Of a stretch of DNA of 64,000 nucleotides, positions 22,434-35,186 are shown one piece after another. The stretch spans positions 1,426,001 through 1,490,000 of the forward strand of contig JADNRZ010000005.1 of NCBI GenBank assembly GCA_015501605.1, given 5' to 3'. The notes under the pieces are model-generated. The model was not told the DNA's origin and ran no database searches. It was given only the letters and a program-made list of their open reading frames with translations. This stretch comes from Panaeolus papilionaceus. Its lineage: Eukaryota; Basidiomycota; Agaricomycetes; Agaricales. How positions within the stretch are numbered: the first letter of the stretch is position 1; the number at the start of each line of letters is the position of its first letter. The translations under genes were made by a program, and so were the position numbers.

Positions 22434-25400
22434 AGGACGGTGCTGGAGAATCAACAGGAAGTGGTTTAAGGGGGGATTTGAATGGGGAGCGGGACGCGGG
22501 ACGAAGAGCCGAGGCAGGGTGCAGAGGGATATTCATGATGTTCAAGATCATCGTTGAGCGATATTGAGTGATTTAATGGAGAGAAATAGGTTGAAGAATG
22601 GTATAGTCAGCGTCGATGTTGATATTCAAGAACAAGTACCCACAGAATAAATTGATGAGGTGGCCGACATTGTGAATCAATCCAAGTCGACGATGAACCA
22701 CGGAACGTCCCTCGTAGTTCGAGCTGTTCAAGAGACAGCTAAAGTCGAGGAATACAGGTAAAGGGAACACAGGATAGTAATTAAAGGTGTCTAGAGAACG
22801 GAGGAGTGTTGTAGTGATTTTGCAGTGCAAGAGAGTTGACGCAAACCCTGGGGGTGGTGACTCAAGGTTCGGAGAGGTGGAGGTATAAATGCTGAAGAAT
22901 GGGTTAATAAGGAGAAATAATTGGAGGTATTGATGAAAATGGAAAGGAGATTTTTCGTGGTCAAGGAAGGTGGAATTGGTTCTAGAGAAGGGCAGGGCAG
23001 TCAAGGAGCATATGTGCGGTTGTATGGATTATGTACTATTGCAAGGGCCGACCCCAATTCAAATTCCAACTCGATTCAATCAACGCTTATATTGTGATGT
23101 CGTGGATGCAATCTATATCCTCTTTCGGGGTATAACCACCACCACTCTGAGATTTAAGATCGGGTTCCGTTGAATTCTGTTGTTGAACGCAATGAAGACT
23201 GAAAATCGTTCGAAGGTGTCGATAAAAAGGCTGTCCTGGTACTCGAAACGAAAGAGGAGGGAAAGAAAGGGAATAGCAAAGAGACCGGTGCCAAGAATTT
23301 AAAGGACTGAATGGGATTGAGGGAAATATGTATGTACTCGTTATTTTGTATCATCTGTGACGCCTGAACAACATCCTATTCCAAACGGGAATCAAGAAAT
23401 CAGATCGAGTTCCGAGGGGAAAGGGGTATTTGCCTGTCCTTCAAGGGGTTAAGTTCGAAAGGGGGTTGAAGTCACTCAATGTAGGGGGTACCATGACATT
23501 ATAATCAATAAATAAAAATAAAATACGGAAAGAAATAACAGTAAAACGAATCCAATGAATGAATGGGCCCTTTGGGAGGATCGGAATCAGAACCCCACTC
23601 ACTACATTCACCCTAACCCCTCAAAACTACCTTCAGCTTGAAAGTCTGAGCCAATTTACAATCCAAAGTATACTTACATACTACGTACTTGACGGCATAT
23701 TATGTAGGAGATCGGATGCACCAACTGATAAAGTAGCCGGAACAATAACAACTCATTTCTCATATACTGCCCTTGTCTCCGCTCTTCGAAGCATTGTAAT
23801 TCAATTATTGATTCAATGTAGCCTTTCACTCTCAGCTACCTTATTGCCACATGGATTTAGATTATTGTACAACGGCATCTTGACCAAGAAGCCCAGAATG
23901 AGAAACGAAGAATGTCCCAATTCCAACTCTCGACTCCGACTCCGCCATCATAAAAAACATACCCTTCTCCAAAGCTCCGGAAGACTAAAATGGACCATAT
24001 CATCAAATGAAGAATGCCAAACAAAGCAAGAACGGGTTGTCGAGCGGAGATATTAGAACGGTATGGGCTTGCGTTTAGTAAGGGCCAGTGGGGATGCATT
24101 CTATTTTTCTGATGTTGTTCATAAATGACAATCTATTCGCATAGGACCTCTGTAATTTCCGACTCGAACGCTCTCTATGCCATTCCGAGAGCTACGCAGG
24201 TGAGTAACGAACATCGATATAAATAGCTCGCATAAATATCCCAACAACAGGTACATGTTATCGCTTCACATATGTACCCCTTCATACTGGTAGAAACCTT
24301 CTGCAGGATGTTGAGATTTCGACAGCCTGGAATCTCAGAGTCTGCTTGCACGGAAACACCCACACACACGCATGGTGTTTAGATTCCTTTCACCCAATCT
24401 ATGAAATATTTGTTAGAAGCCGGGTGTACACCCCAATGTTATAATTATGATCCAGATTCCAACTCAGACGCTGATATGGAATCTATTTCCTCTTCACAAA
24501 AGTAATAGTCGTCTCCAACGAGCCAGCACCAAGTTCAATTTGTATTCGCGCTATTCATATCCATTCCATCGCAAATCCCCGACGCGCCATCAAAGGATCT
24601 CGAATGCCCAGTGTACCTCTCATTGCAAATTTACCTCCTCTGCTCATCGCCCATTGATTCGGTCCGCAATATTCAACTCCGGCGCTTTATATGGAGTAGG
24701 ATCAACCATCTCGTGTCCTGTAAGACGCAGAAGAAAATCTGTGGAGAGATCAATCTGTCCGCCCCTGCACTTAAACCCCTCTGTGTCCACATCATTTTCA
24801 AATGACCGTACTCCCTTCGGGGTTTGAGCGAGAAAATCTCCAGACATGATTCATGAAGAGGCCTCAATGAGACGTTTAGAGGCCGTAATGAGTATCCTAA
24901 TCCATCCGATTCATGTGTTTCACAAGTTCACAACTCCGATAGCTGCATCGGCCTAGGCTCGCCCTTCTGTTCTCGAGGCCATTGTTAGTGATCGTCTCTC
25001 GCCCCCAAGCACAACGTTGGTCGGATCTCATGCGGGCTTGAGTATATGTAATCCAACAATAAGCGTGGATAAAGATCATGGATGTTTTAATGCTAACATC
25101 CTTACTTCAGCGCTGAGGTTTACACCCATTCAATCGCAATACCCCAATCAGGCATTTCCCTTCAATGGACATGGGCGGTGCACAGCGGCAATTCCCCCTT
25201 CTACCGCCGGTTAACTTCTGAAGGGCAACCCCAGTTCCCCTCGAGCTCTTCAGACAGCAGAATGCAACAGCTTATATACAAACGTCAATGCCTTGATCAC
25301 ATCGTATCTCCCTGCACATTCGCACACAACTCCCACGCACTTTGGAGGGAACCTTCAATTCAGTCGTCATCTTCTTAATGATCCAAAATCCAATCCATGA

Positions 25401-28400
25401 TGTAACCGCACCGTAGCTATTGGGCAGTCCCACGAGCGTCCACGAGTTGCTGGTCATGCAGCGCTAAAATACATCGGCGGCGGCCTTCGGCGCAGAGGTC
25501 GTTGATAGCTTCCCATGTCAGACGCACTACTTTGGGACATTTGGGTCCGTGACGTCAGGTTCGAGTACATCTCGTCATGATTCGAGCCGTTGGGTTGTGG
25601 TTATCTATACCTGCGTGGATATTATGCCAGGTTGCTGCCTCGAATCTGGAAAGCTGGTAGCATGTTCAGGGCTCTAGATAGCGCACGAGGGAATCTGTAA
25701 TTCACCCCAGCGGTTTTTGACAGGAAGATTCCAAACCTTTGGCTCGAGTTTCGGAATTGGGGGGGAAGAGGGTAAAGCTGACCGCCTTTCTTCAGCTAAT
25801 ACATTCATGCATAGCGTTTAATTGCAATGTTATTTATATCGCGGACATACCAGAGGGGAGGAACCCTGCTTAGCGACAGAAATTATCGTTGTATGACCGG
25901 TAGCACCCACACGCACTAGAGCATTGAATTAACGCGTTCCCTGAGACACGCTTTCTGTCTATAGCGTCGTATAGAGCCCGGGCTTCTGGACTACCGAGAC
26001 ACTGAAGCTCGCTCGATATCTCGAATTGACGTAATGGCCCTCGCTTTGCCTGTGTTCCCATGTACATAGCTTCTCTGGCGTACATTGACGACTGGGGAAT
26101 TTCGGCATCCGATACCTATAAACGTCTCTCTGGTAGAAATTTATTTACTCAACCAATAATACAAAGCGCAGTGTTCCCACTCGTAAGTGTACAGGATATA
26201 TAGCATTCTGACGAATTCAACGGCAAGTAATGTCAAGCCAAAGGACCAATTTGCATGATATATGTATACTAAGCGCATGGAAAGATTATCGAATAGAGCT
26301 GCTAAGTAACCGACTGTATGTTTATGGGATAAATTCCTCTTTTGAATTTGATAGTATGGAAACCGCAAAAGGATATTGTACCTCAAGACGCAACGGAAAT
26401 AGACGCCTTGCGCCGAGTTTGTTGAACAAAGCCACAAATTCAAATTCCGTTGATCCGCCTCACTCAAGTAAAATGACGCTCCATGCTCCTGCGTCCTTAT
26501 TTAGACCTGTCAAACAAGCGGCGATCTGAAGCCTTTGGAATATGCAAGTTGTTCTGCGATGTCGTAGGAGATACCAGGGAGATGGCCAGGAAAGACTTAA
26601 ATATAACTTGCAACCATGTCGTATGTATGCGTCGGGGAAACGACGGAGAGTGGTGAATAATCATGTCGAACTCACGGATGTCCGTGAAGTCCACGAACTT
26701 GTCGGGCAAACAGGACTGCCGAATTTGAACTGAGATGAACTCGAAACTTGCTCATCGAGAATTTATTTCTGCATTTCGACATACAGGCACTTTAAACGAT
26801 TATATATCATATCATCGAATAGAAAGAAAAATTGTCGCCGGCGGTACCCATATATCTGAGCTGTGTCACAATGCATTATATCATGGTAGATTTTTGAAAC
26901 GCACTAACTTGCACGCACTACACTTGTTTAGGACTTTTTTATGCCAAATACAATCTCCAAATTTATGGTGGGTCTTTCTGGTGGCAACAGCATATGTATA
27001 ATCGCTGAAAGTCAATGGTTGTTGACGAGATGCGTCCCTTCTCTCGAGGCCCAAGTCCCGAGATACCGGCGCGCTTAAGGGCCATCGCAATCGCGAGAAG
27101 ACATTCTTTCAATCTTTGCGTTCCTTCCCTTCAAGTCAACGACGATTCCGAATGGAGGCTCCCTATCTTACCGGTAGCTTTATCCCAGAGTGGATCGCGT
27201 CACAGGTACCCCGGTATGTCGCCCATGAATCCGTGTCGGTGTACCTACTCCAGAACCTTTTGATTGAATTATAGGTAAGGATCGTGATGTGCGGCGACAT
27301 GAGACACAGACGCCCCCAGACGTGCAAACTGGCCCTCAGCAAGATGATGAGTTGGACTGCGGTTGTTATATGCCAAGCCCAGGTCCGAACGACACGTGGA
27401 TACTGATATCCGCTCCGTTGGGACCTGGAGAAGTGATGTTATGTTTATATGTTACATCAGTGAAGGGAACAGATCGTGGTGTCGGTTGAATGAAAATAAT
27501 ATATATACATACCTAGGGTTAAGAGCCATGAGAATTGTATGGAATTTTGAAAAATGCTGAAAAATGCTGCCTGTCACAGGTTCTTCAGTGTTGACGAAAT
27601 TTAGGCAACTTGGTCGGAAAGAAAATTTATCTATTGTCACGATGTCCCCTGCCGTAGTTGGCCGTCATAGGTCATCGTTGGAGATGGCCAGCCGAGTGAA
27701 AGGTGTACAGGGTGGCAGATTTGAGCAGGTCAGATGAGATTAACTGGAAAAATGGGATTGTTGACGAGACGAGTGACAACCATAATGCTGGGGGGCTCAA
27801 CATTTCGGTTGTGTCCGAAAACTTGAACACACATCACCAAATGCATTCTTAAGAGGGGGGTGACAGTGATGATAAAGGAGGAACTTTCCAGAGCTTCTCT
27901 GCAAGCTATACGCGGTGACGAGTTCACTAGAATCAAACCCACATATTCCTCATATAGGTGCCATTGGCATATCTCCAGCTGCTCTTGAAAAGGATCACAC
28001 ACACAACCACCTTACATCACCATCCGATTCGTCAAAAAAACCCAGGCCTGAAGAGGTTGCAAGTAATTCACTAAAATTGTGAAGGCTATAGAAGGCAAGT
28101 ACATAATGAGTCCTATATATTGGAACTCGGGGACATGGGGGTTACATACAGTCATGTTGATCAAGCCGTTGGTGGCTTCGAATTGCGAACAGAATGCAAA
28201 AGTATCATGAGGCAACATCGGTTTCGGATGATACAGCTGTGAATTGCCTAGGGTTTGAAGGTTCATTCGGTAATTAAAGCAAAGTCGTGGGGTGGGTAGG
28301 GTACTTCGAGACGATAAGAGGGTCCAAATAGCCATGTACTCAGCGATAAAGCAAGTTCGAGGTTTGAAGGCCGAAAACCGGATAGCTATACTGTGTGAGA

Positions 28401-31227
28401 TGATAATGAAGCCATGCCTCCTGGTTACACGCATCGCTTTTCAATTCAGTTGGACAATTGGAAAGTAACCATCAAAGGTGGGCAAAACTACGTGCTTGCA
28501 TCATGCAGTGATGCGTGCTAGTGCATCAGTTAAATTGGGGTTCTGGCTCTCGGGCAATCGAGTGGGGTCAGATGAAGAGGTTTTGTCGAGCGTCGTTGTT
28601 TTGGAGCTCAACCTCGATGACCTCGCAATAATCGCTCATGATCAAAGCACTATCCAGTTGAGGTAAGACATGACTTTACAACCATTCGAATCGAAACAGC
28701 TACGTAGCTAGCTACCTGTACTTAGCCCTCCCGAGTCCAGACGATTTTCGAACGTTAGCAGCACAATCCTAAAAAGAAATGTTAAAGGGAAGAAGATACG
28801 TGAAGAACAGTGTTGATTCGTTACAACACACAGTGAGACTCCCAAAGTCACCCAATTTGATCACCGGAAACAATAGGGACTTCATGACATATTTGTCTCG
28901 CAGAAGCACCCTACTAGTTCAAAGACCCTGAAAATTATGTATATTCAAGCAAGGCATTGATAGGCTCTTCCAGGGTCTGACGTTCTTGATATGTTCAAGG
29001 ATGGATTAGAATCCCATTTTGTCCATAACTTTCGTTCCGAACTCCGCCTTTGGTGGCGCATAATCAACATTTCGATCTCTGCTGGATACCAGCGCCTGTC
29101 GAGAGCTGTCTGATTCCGACCTGTCTGAACGTCTGAAGTTTCAGTTCCTGGCTTGGCGTTCAATTGGTGCTGCGAAGATGGCTCAAGAGATGGTTTGGGA
29201 ATGACGCAACATCGAATAATGCACATGAACGCCGTGCAGAGAATCGCTACGAACCCCAATCGAGCCAAGGCTACGGATGATATTTTAATTGGGAAATGGT
29301 CCTCAAATTACCGTATCGTCAAAGAGATAACCGCAGTAGATAAGCCACATCATTCCCAACCGGTACCGCGCACTAATTAGACCCTTTTTGAGACGCGGAG
29401 AGATCTTATCCTCGCGAGCTGCGAGAGCCTAAAATATTGCTCATTTATTACGCACGCGTGGAGTGCTGCTAATATCGATTGTGGGCGGCTTGAGGTCGAG
29501 CCCTTTTTGGATGTTGAGCGCCGCTCAGATCTGACAGGGTCGTCGAACACCTCAGTGCCCAAAAACCGAAGCCTTCAAAGGATTCGTAATTGCAATCGAC
29601 GCGTGTCGATACATAATGAAAACGGCGGGGTTTACTGTTTGACCCTCATCTGGTGGTTGAGGTTCATTGAAGCTCGATCCAGGCATTGTAAGGGCCTGGT
29701 TAGCCCAACAGGCATAGTGCAGCACAAGGAGCGATCAGCTGGTGAATGTCTGGGCAAAACCTGTACCCATTTGTCACTGCATAATTATGTCGGAAGGGGG
29801 GTGACATGTAACGTACCGACAAATGATCTTACATTGTTGCCTCTGGAGGTGGATATATTCGCAGCATAAATGTCGAACATCACGCTTCAGGAAGACAGCA
29901 TTGGATTTCAGCATTAGATGCTGGAATTATAGCTTGTGTAACGAACAGGGGCTGGTCTACAGTATAGTTGCATCCAGCCATGATGCCGATTTGTCCAAAA
30001 GAGTAGAAAGTGACACTGTCCTGAGGTTCGATATTTAATCTATTAATTTTTATCTCGTATCGCTGTGTAGATATGCACATGGGTCGTGGTGCATCAGCTT
30101 GGCGAAACAGACCTCTCTCAAAGGAGGTGAGTTTAACAATCCGGCTCGTTCTGGTGGCTCTGACATACTGGCCCTCCCCCTGCAGAACGTCAACGGCAGT
30201 TCTATCGGTGAAATCATTGGAACATACCAAGATCAATAGACATGTTGGAATATGTCACGGGCGCAGGCAGCGTCCGACCTAGACATTCTGAATGATTACC
30301 CAAAAAATATCCGGTTAATTTCATATGTCGTAGTCCAAGGTGACAACGCATAGTACGCAATGTGGCTGAGCATAGAATCGAATGGAAAGGTCTGGAGAGG
30401 GCCAGCAAAATTCAGTGTCAACTGAGGGATCAAATTATGATTTAATGAATATTCCAGGCCTCGGATGTACGGTCCTGTATTAAAGGAACGGGTACATACC
30501 CGTTCAACTTGGATGGTAGAATTTGATTGAACACTCCACAGGTTGAATCATCGGTTCAAGACGACCAATTGTGATATGGAAGGCCTGCGTGGAAATCGAT
30601 TCAATCACTGTTGAAGAAAACTTGCATGCGATTCTGCGCATCATTTTGCCCTCGTCAGGAAGACTCAGGGCAACAACCAACATTCAGGTGGAGCGTACAT
30701 AGGCGATATATAATGCATGATACCCATCTATGTGGGCATGTCCTGGTGGAATGGTTTTGAGTTGGTTGCTCCCAGCTGCTGGTAAGTAGGGAGTATTACC
30801 AAATACCACCTTAGCCCTGTGGGGATATTTCATTCTCAGAATGACCAGCAGGCACCAAGGTTGTGAAGCAAAAAATCAAGCAGACGTCACTGCGAATGTT
30901 CAACTGAATAAGTTGAATTATGATTTGAATTAAGTCTTGCTGGTAATCAATCAACACGATGCTTAAGCGGTTTCGATGTGGTAAGATGACACTTTACCTG
31001 TAGATTGCTCACACCACATATTCATGAGAACGCCGAAGGACTTGAAGTCAATTATATCTAATGAAAGCAATGTCCGATTAGGTTGGGTATTGAATGAATG
31101 TGTTGTGTTTTTGTATGTCAACGAGGGAAAACCCTAATAAAGTACACATTAATCCTCCACAAAGCAACGAAGCCACCATGATTGCATCACCCTGACTATT
31201 GTTTTGGGATACAGTGAGGGCAAATCT
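22434..31227. other. 8.8 kb gene-poor region upstream of Tup1 copy A
   Basis: No gene with motif support on either strand. The first 600 bases beside Tup1 copy A are pyrimidine-rich on the minus strand and could be a long 5' leader (an unsupported 143-codon frame runs 23004-22573). The longest other frame is 140 codons at 28434-28012 on the minus strand, with some hydrophobic segments but no family I recognise. No transposase, reverse transcriptase or terminal repeats were recognised. Base composition is AT-rich with scattered homopolymer runs. Confidence 0.4.
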
Positions 31228-32777
31228 CTAGTTTGAGATCGTCCAGGCCAGACACAAGCCTAGCAAACCAACAGCGAGCCAGGCTCTTGTTTGCCTCCAG
31301 CTTTGAATTGAAAGCCACAAATTCGACCACCAGGACTCGTCCGATTGGGAGAGCGGCTCTTTCGAAGTCAAGTTGTGAGGCACAGAGGACCGTTTATGGT
31401 CAGCATCTGCATTGGGAGTGTCCATGTCATCGGCGGCGTTTGGAGAGGTTTGGATGTGGCCCACGGGAGGTAGAACTTCCACCTGAGCCACGTTGCCGAA
31501 GAAGTCAGTGATGCGCGTTTTATCCAGTGGGCGACTGAAAAGATCTGTCCGGACACCTGGGTGTGAGCCTAGTTTCTTTGTTGCGACGTTGGAGAACTAT
31601 GGTTCGTAAGCACGCATGGTAAAGGAATCAGGAGACAGTCAGATCCAAGTAACATTACAAAGGATGTAGAAAGATGAGAGACGTACGAGGTTTTGCAATG
31701 AGTCATGGCTTGTCTTGTTAATGTTTTCCATGTACTCTAAAACGTAATGTGTATAGACATCCACAACAGCGACGCCAATATCGTTGTCGTTTGTGTGCTA
31801 AAACCATGATATATAAGTCAACAAAAACAAGCAAAAAGGCTAAACGTACAGAGTAGGAATTTTCTCCAAGTCCCGATGAGCCTGTGGCCAAAATATTGGG
31901 AGAATAAAACTGAGAGAAGAGGGTGTTGGCTTGGCATGTATCAGCCATAAACAAAATCTCGTTGTATCTAAACAATGTCAATTAGTTGCAAGTTCAACAA
32001 ATTGAAAAGATCATATTATACCGTTTCTTTTGGTGCATCTGCTCGAATGCGTCTGCGAGGTCAAACGCGCTAATTTCTTCCTTGTCCTGGAATTTGAGGA
32101 ACTCATTTCCACCATGGCCCGTCAGATAGACAAAAATATTAGACCGCTCGTCAGTGAGTAATCGCTTGGAGCGCGGAATAGACGTGTCTTGTCGACCTAT
32201 GTATTTGTATCTGATAAGTTAAGAGGTTAAACACGGAGAAACTAGGTAATACGTCACCTGTGAGCACCCTGATCAAGTTTTCGACGGTCACTTCGTAGCC
32301 GCGATAGTCAACCTCAATATTATCGCCGTACAAGTCCAATTGTCGGTCAGGGTTTACATAGACGCTGCCAGGGAATTTGTTGCGCTGGTTACATGAAGCA
32401 TCGTCCGCCAACATCAGAATGATATTTGAGTCCGGGATTCCCAACCGTTTTACAGTGCGATACCTGTTGCAAACCATTGGATCAATGAACGAAACGAAGA
32501 TCAAGAACACCAACATTCCAAGAGCATTAGACATGTGCTATATCATCTAGTTTCAGAATAAAGACGAAACGCCAGAAATGTCACGACGAACCCTGTAATT
32601 GAACCAGTAGCGAGACGAGCAGACAAGAACCGCCCAATTGTTGGTATGAGAAGACGTAGTCGACTCATGGCGCTCAAAGAAGTCTTCCACTACATGTTTA
32701 TCTGCATTTGAGGCTTGTACCGAGCCTAGCAAGCCCACAAGCCACAGGAGAAGGTGAGTGAAGGACGTTAACAGCAT
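31228..32777 (-). CDS. gpi8: GPI-anchor transamidase catalytic subunit Gpi8/PIG-K
   Basis: Cysteine protease of family C13 that cleaves the C-terminal signal of precursor proteins and attaches the GPI anchor in the ER lumen, within the transamidase complex. ATG at 32777 opens a signal peptide ([18 protein letters not shown]); stop at 31228. Exons join in phase: [17 protein letters not shown], a small exon with HMSNALGM, then [20 protein letters not shown]. Typical blocks follow: [36 protein letters not shown] (catalytic His), [11 protein letters not shown] (catalytic Cys), [16 protein letters not shown]. The C-terminus has one hydrophobic helix ([15 protein letters not shown]), the expected membrane anchor. 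About seven exons; intact. Single essential housekeeping gene in other fungi. Confidence 0.95.
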
Positions 32778-33327
32778 TAAGCGCGATATTTGTTCCGCAG
32801 GGTTCAATGAGCATGAGCTGACTAATACAGTTGACAACGATGGTGCCTGCTAACCCCCAGCTGGCTCTGCGAACTCTTGAATGTCTGCAGGGTTTAAAAT
32901 ACTGGAGTTGTTTTTCAACTTCTACCTCGTACTTATAACGGTTCTTTTTTATGATACAACTCAATTTTTTTTATAAAAAAAACAGGCATGTTGAACTACA
33001 TATTGATGGACACCTGGCCACTGCACTGACAACTGACACCCCCATTTTATCCCTACTTAAGGTCTATTCGCGAAATTGAATATCCATTACTCAGGTTGGG
33101 AGTCCCATAGACAATATTGTAATTTTGAGTTTGGGTTCTTCGTAATAAAATGACAGCACGGATAAACTTGTTCCAAATTCCTCAGTGCGATTGATTGTAG
33201 CTCATGGATATGTGGTCGCAGTGCGCTAGATTTACAAACGTTCGAGAATTTGTAGCACAAAAGTTTACGATGTTGAAATATACCGCACGTGAAGTAGCTT
33301 GCGTGTAGGCATGAAAATGAGAGGGAA
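32778..33327. other. Intergenic between GPI8 and WRAP53-like gene
   Basis: About 550 AT-rich bases on the upstream side of GPI8 and downstream side of the WRAP53-like gene. It contains an A/T homopolymer stretch near 32965-32985. No other feature seen. Confidence 0.5.
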
Positions 33328-34991
33328 TTATTGAGCAGAGGGTGCTGGGGAGAAGTCCCAAACCTTAATGGATGCGTCCTTCACAACAGGGCATGGAGGG
33401 TGGGTAACGCCATCCTCGGAAGAATCTGAATCGCTATCGTACGATAGGAAGTGTCGTGACCCAGACACAGTGCTGATCAAGGGGTGAACCGGATGAATTG
33501 CGACGGAGCCGACCGCATCTAAAGGGTGATAGTTGAGTAACATACTAAACACGAAAGTGCTTCATACCCTCATGAGCGCCAAAGCATGCGTTGGGCAAGG
33601 TCGTCTTGTTTGATGCTGCGTTTTCGGTATCCAGTGAAGTGCTTGATTCGTCCAAGTTGAAAATAGAGACTTTGCCACTCTGAAACTAAAATTTAGCATA
33701 AATATATTTGATGAAAGTCGAAGAACACACCTGATCGCCAATGGACAGAAATCGACCAGCAATGTCGATATCGAAGCGGAATTTCTGATTGGTAACTCTG
33801 GTGGAGGAGACCGGTGGTACTTTAAAGATATTCACGGGCTGTTCCAAGTCTGATCGCACATCCCAGCTATAAACAAGTCCAGTGCCTTGACCCCTGTATG
33901 CAGCATAAAGGAGATGAGGACGCATAGGGTTAAACTGAAGTTGGGTGACTCCAGCATATGGTCCTCCGCCAAGAAGGAAGAGAGGTTCTTCGCGCTCGTC
34001 ACTGCACATGGCGATGTTAGAACCATTGGGCGAGAATGTGCCTGCAGCATATAATGATTCCCCTCCGTTATATGAAGGAGAAAAGGCGAGAGCAGAAACA
34101 ATGCCTACGAGTCTCATGTAAGCTTACGTCTAGCACGAAATGATCTCTAATGCTGACCTTTAAGACCGTCTTTACTTTTCTTAGACGGTGTCGTATGTTG
34201 TCTAATTCCTTCTCCTGGTCTGGCCACATCGAATATTTCAATGGTGTCCTCGAAGCCACAGTATAGCCTAAAACGAAAGTGAGTTCACGCAAGATTAAAA
34301 AAATAATCAACTTACTTCTGGGCTGTGAGATTGAAGGCTAGGCTATGGGGGGCAACCTGCCTTTCCCTATGATCCACGATTTTGTAGGAGGCCCGCAACT
34401 GCAAGACCATCAATCAACATGTGGGTTTGATCGAATCGTCTAGAGACATACACGTCCATCGTTCGCGTCCAGAAGTTTTACAGGACACTCTCTCACTGAC
34501 GCAACGAAGCAAAAGGAGGCAGGGTCATAAGGACTGGCAGTAGGATACCAGATAAAATCAAGGATTGGCGACGGTTGAGGGAGAGTCGCGGGTTGAAACT
34601 GGGCTGCATCTCACATAATGAGCATGTAAAATTCACCCCGCAACGCATGTCGTACTTGCAGATAATCCTCGAACGTTACTGTGTATCCGTGAGCTGGATG
34701 TTCTTGCTAGAGAGGTTAATCGCTGCCTTACGGGTAAAATGTCCAGAAAGTGTTATTTTCACAATGACACAGAAGAGTTGTACCATCTGGGGACCTGCAA
34801 GATGAGTCAATCTAAGGATTATTTATACAAAATCCTGCGAACCATTTTGCACTCCTTGCAAAATTATTTGAATTTTCTTGGTCATCGTTCAGGGAGTATT
34901 TTGTCGCCAGTGATGGTGATGCTTTAAAGTTGAACTCTGCAGGCTTCCAGGTAGCAGGTTCATCTATCGGGACTTCTGTATTTTCGTTCAT
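33328..34991 (-). CDS. WRAP53/TCAB1-like WD40 protein
   Basis: In animals TCAB1 (WRAP53) binds CAB-box RNAs, including telomerase RNA, and directs them to Cajal bodies; the yeast relative Swt21 is linked to splicing. ATG at 34991, stop at 33328, about eight exons. Family-typical blocks occur in the right order: FARSAKWSPDGTTLLCHCEN (exons joined by a short intron), PILDFIWYPTASPYDP, VRECPVKLLDANDGRLRASY, LYCGFEDTIEIFDVARPGEG, GIVSALAFSPSYNGGESLYA, LFLLGGGPYAGVTQLQFNP, LVYSWDVR, and VTNQKFRFDIDIAGRFLSIG, ending in VKDASIKVWDFSP. This is the whole propeller without the long N-terminal disordered region of the human protein. Divergent with the next gene; the two ATGs are 195 bp apart. Role in this fungus is inferred. 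Confidence 0.85.
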
Positions 34992-35186
34992 GATTTATAT
35001 ACTCAATCGCTGACGCACTGCAATATAATATGAATGCACAGGAATGCTCGAGCCCAGGGATGTAGTGGTTGTCAGCGTTAGAGTTGTGGTTGGAACAAGA
35101 GCAGCGTCGGAGTTGCAACGTGACTTTGTTCTTAACCTCCATCACGCCCAGAGTCGCAGCGACAATATTATTGACGAACTCTGAAC
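34992..35186. promoter_or_regulatory. Bidirectional promoter, WRAP53-like / HCNGP-like
   Basis: Only 195 bp separate the two divergent start codons, so both core promoters and 5' UTRs must lie here. I see no strong TATA element; a short ATATAA-like run lies near 34996-35030. Confidence 0.6.

Noticed and set aside
28012..28434. 140-codon minus-strand frame with hydrophobic segments
   Set aside because: Considered as part of a membrane protein, but no family motif and no convincing splice-linked exons on either side.
22434..31227. Transposon or LTR-element remnant as explanation for the gene desert
   Set aside because: I found no reverse transcriptase, integrase, transposase or helicase motif and no terminal repeats by eye; a repeat search is needed to settle it.
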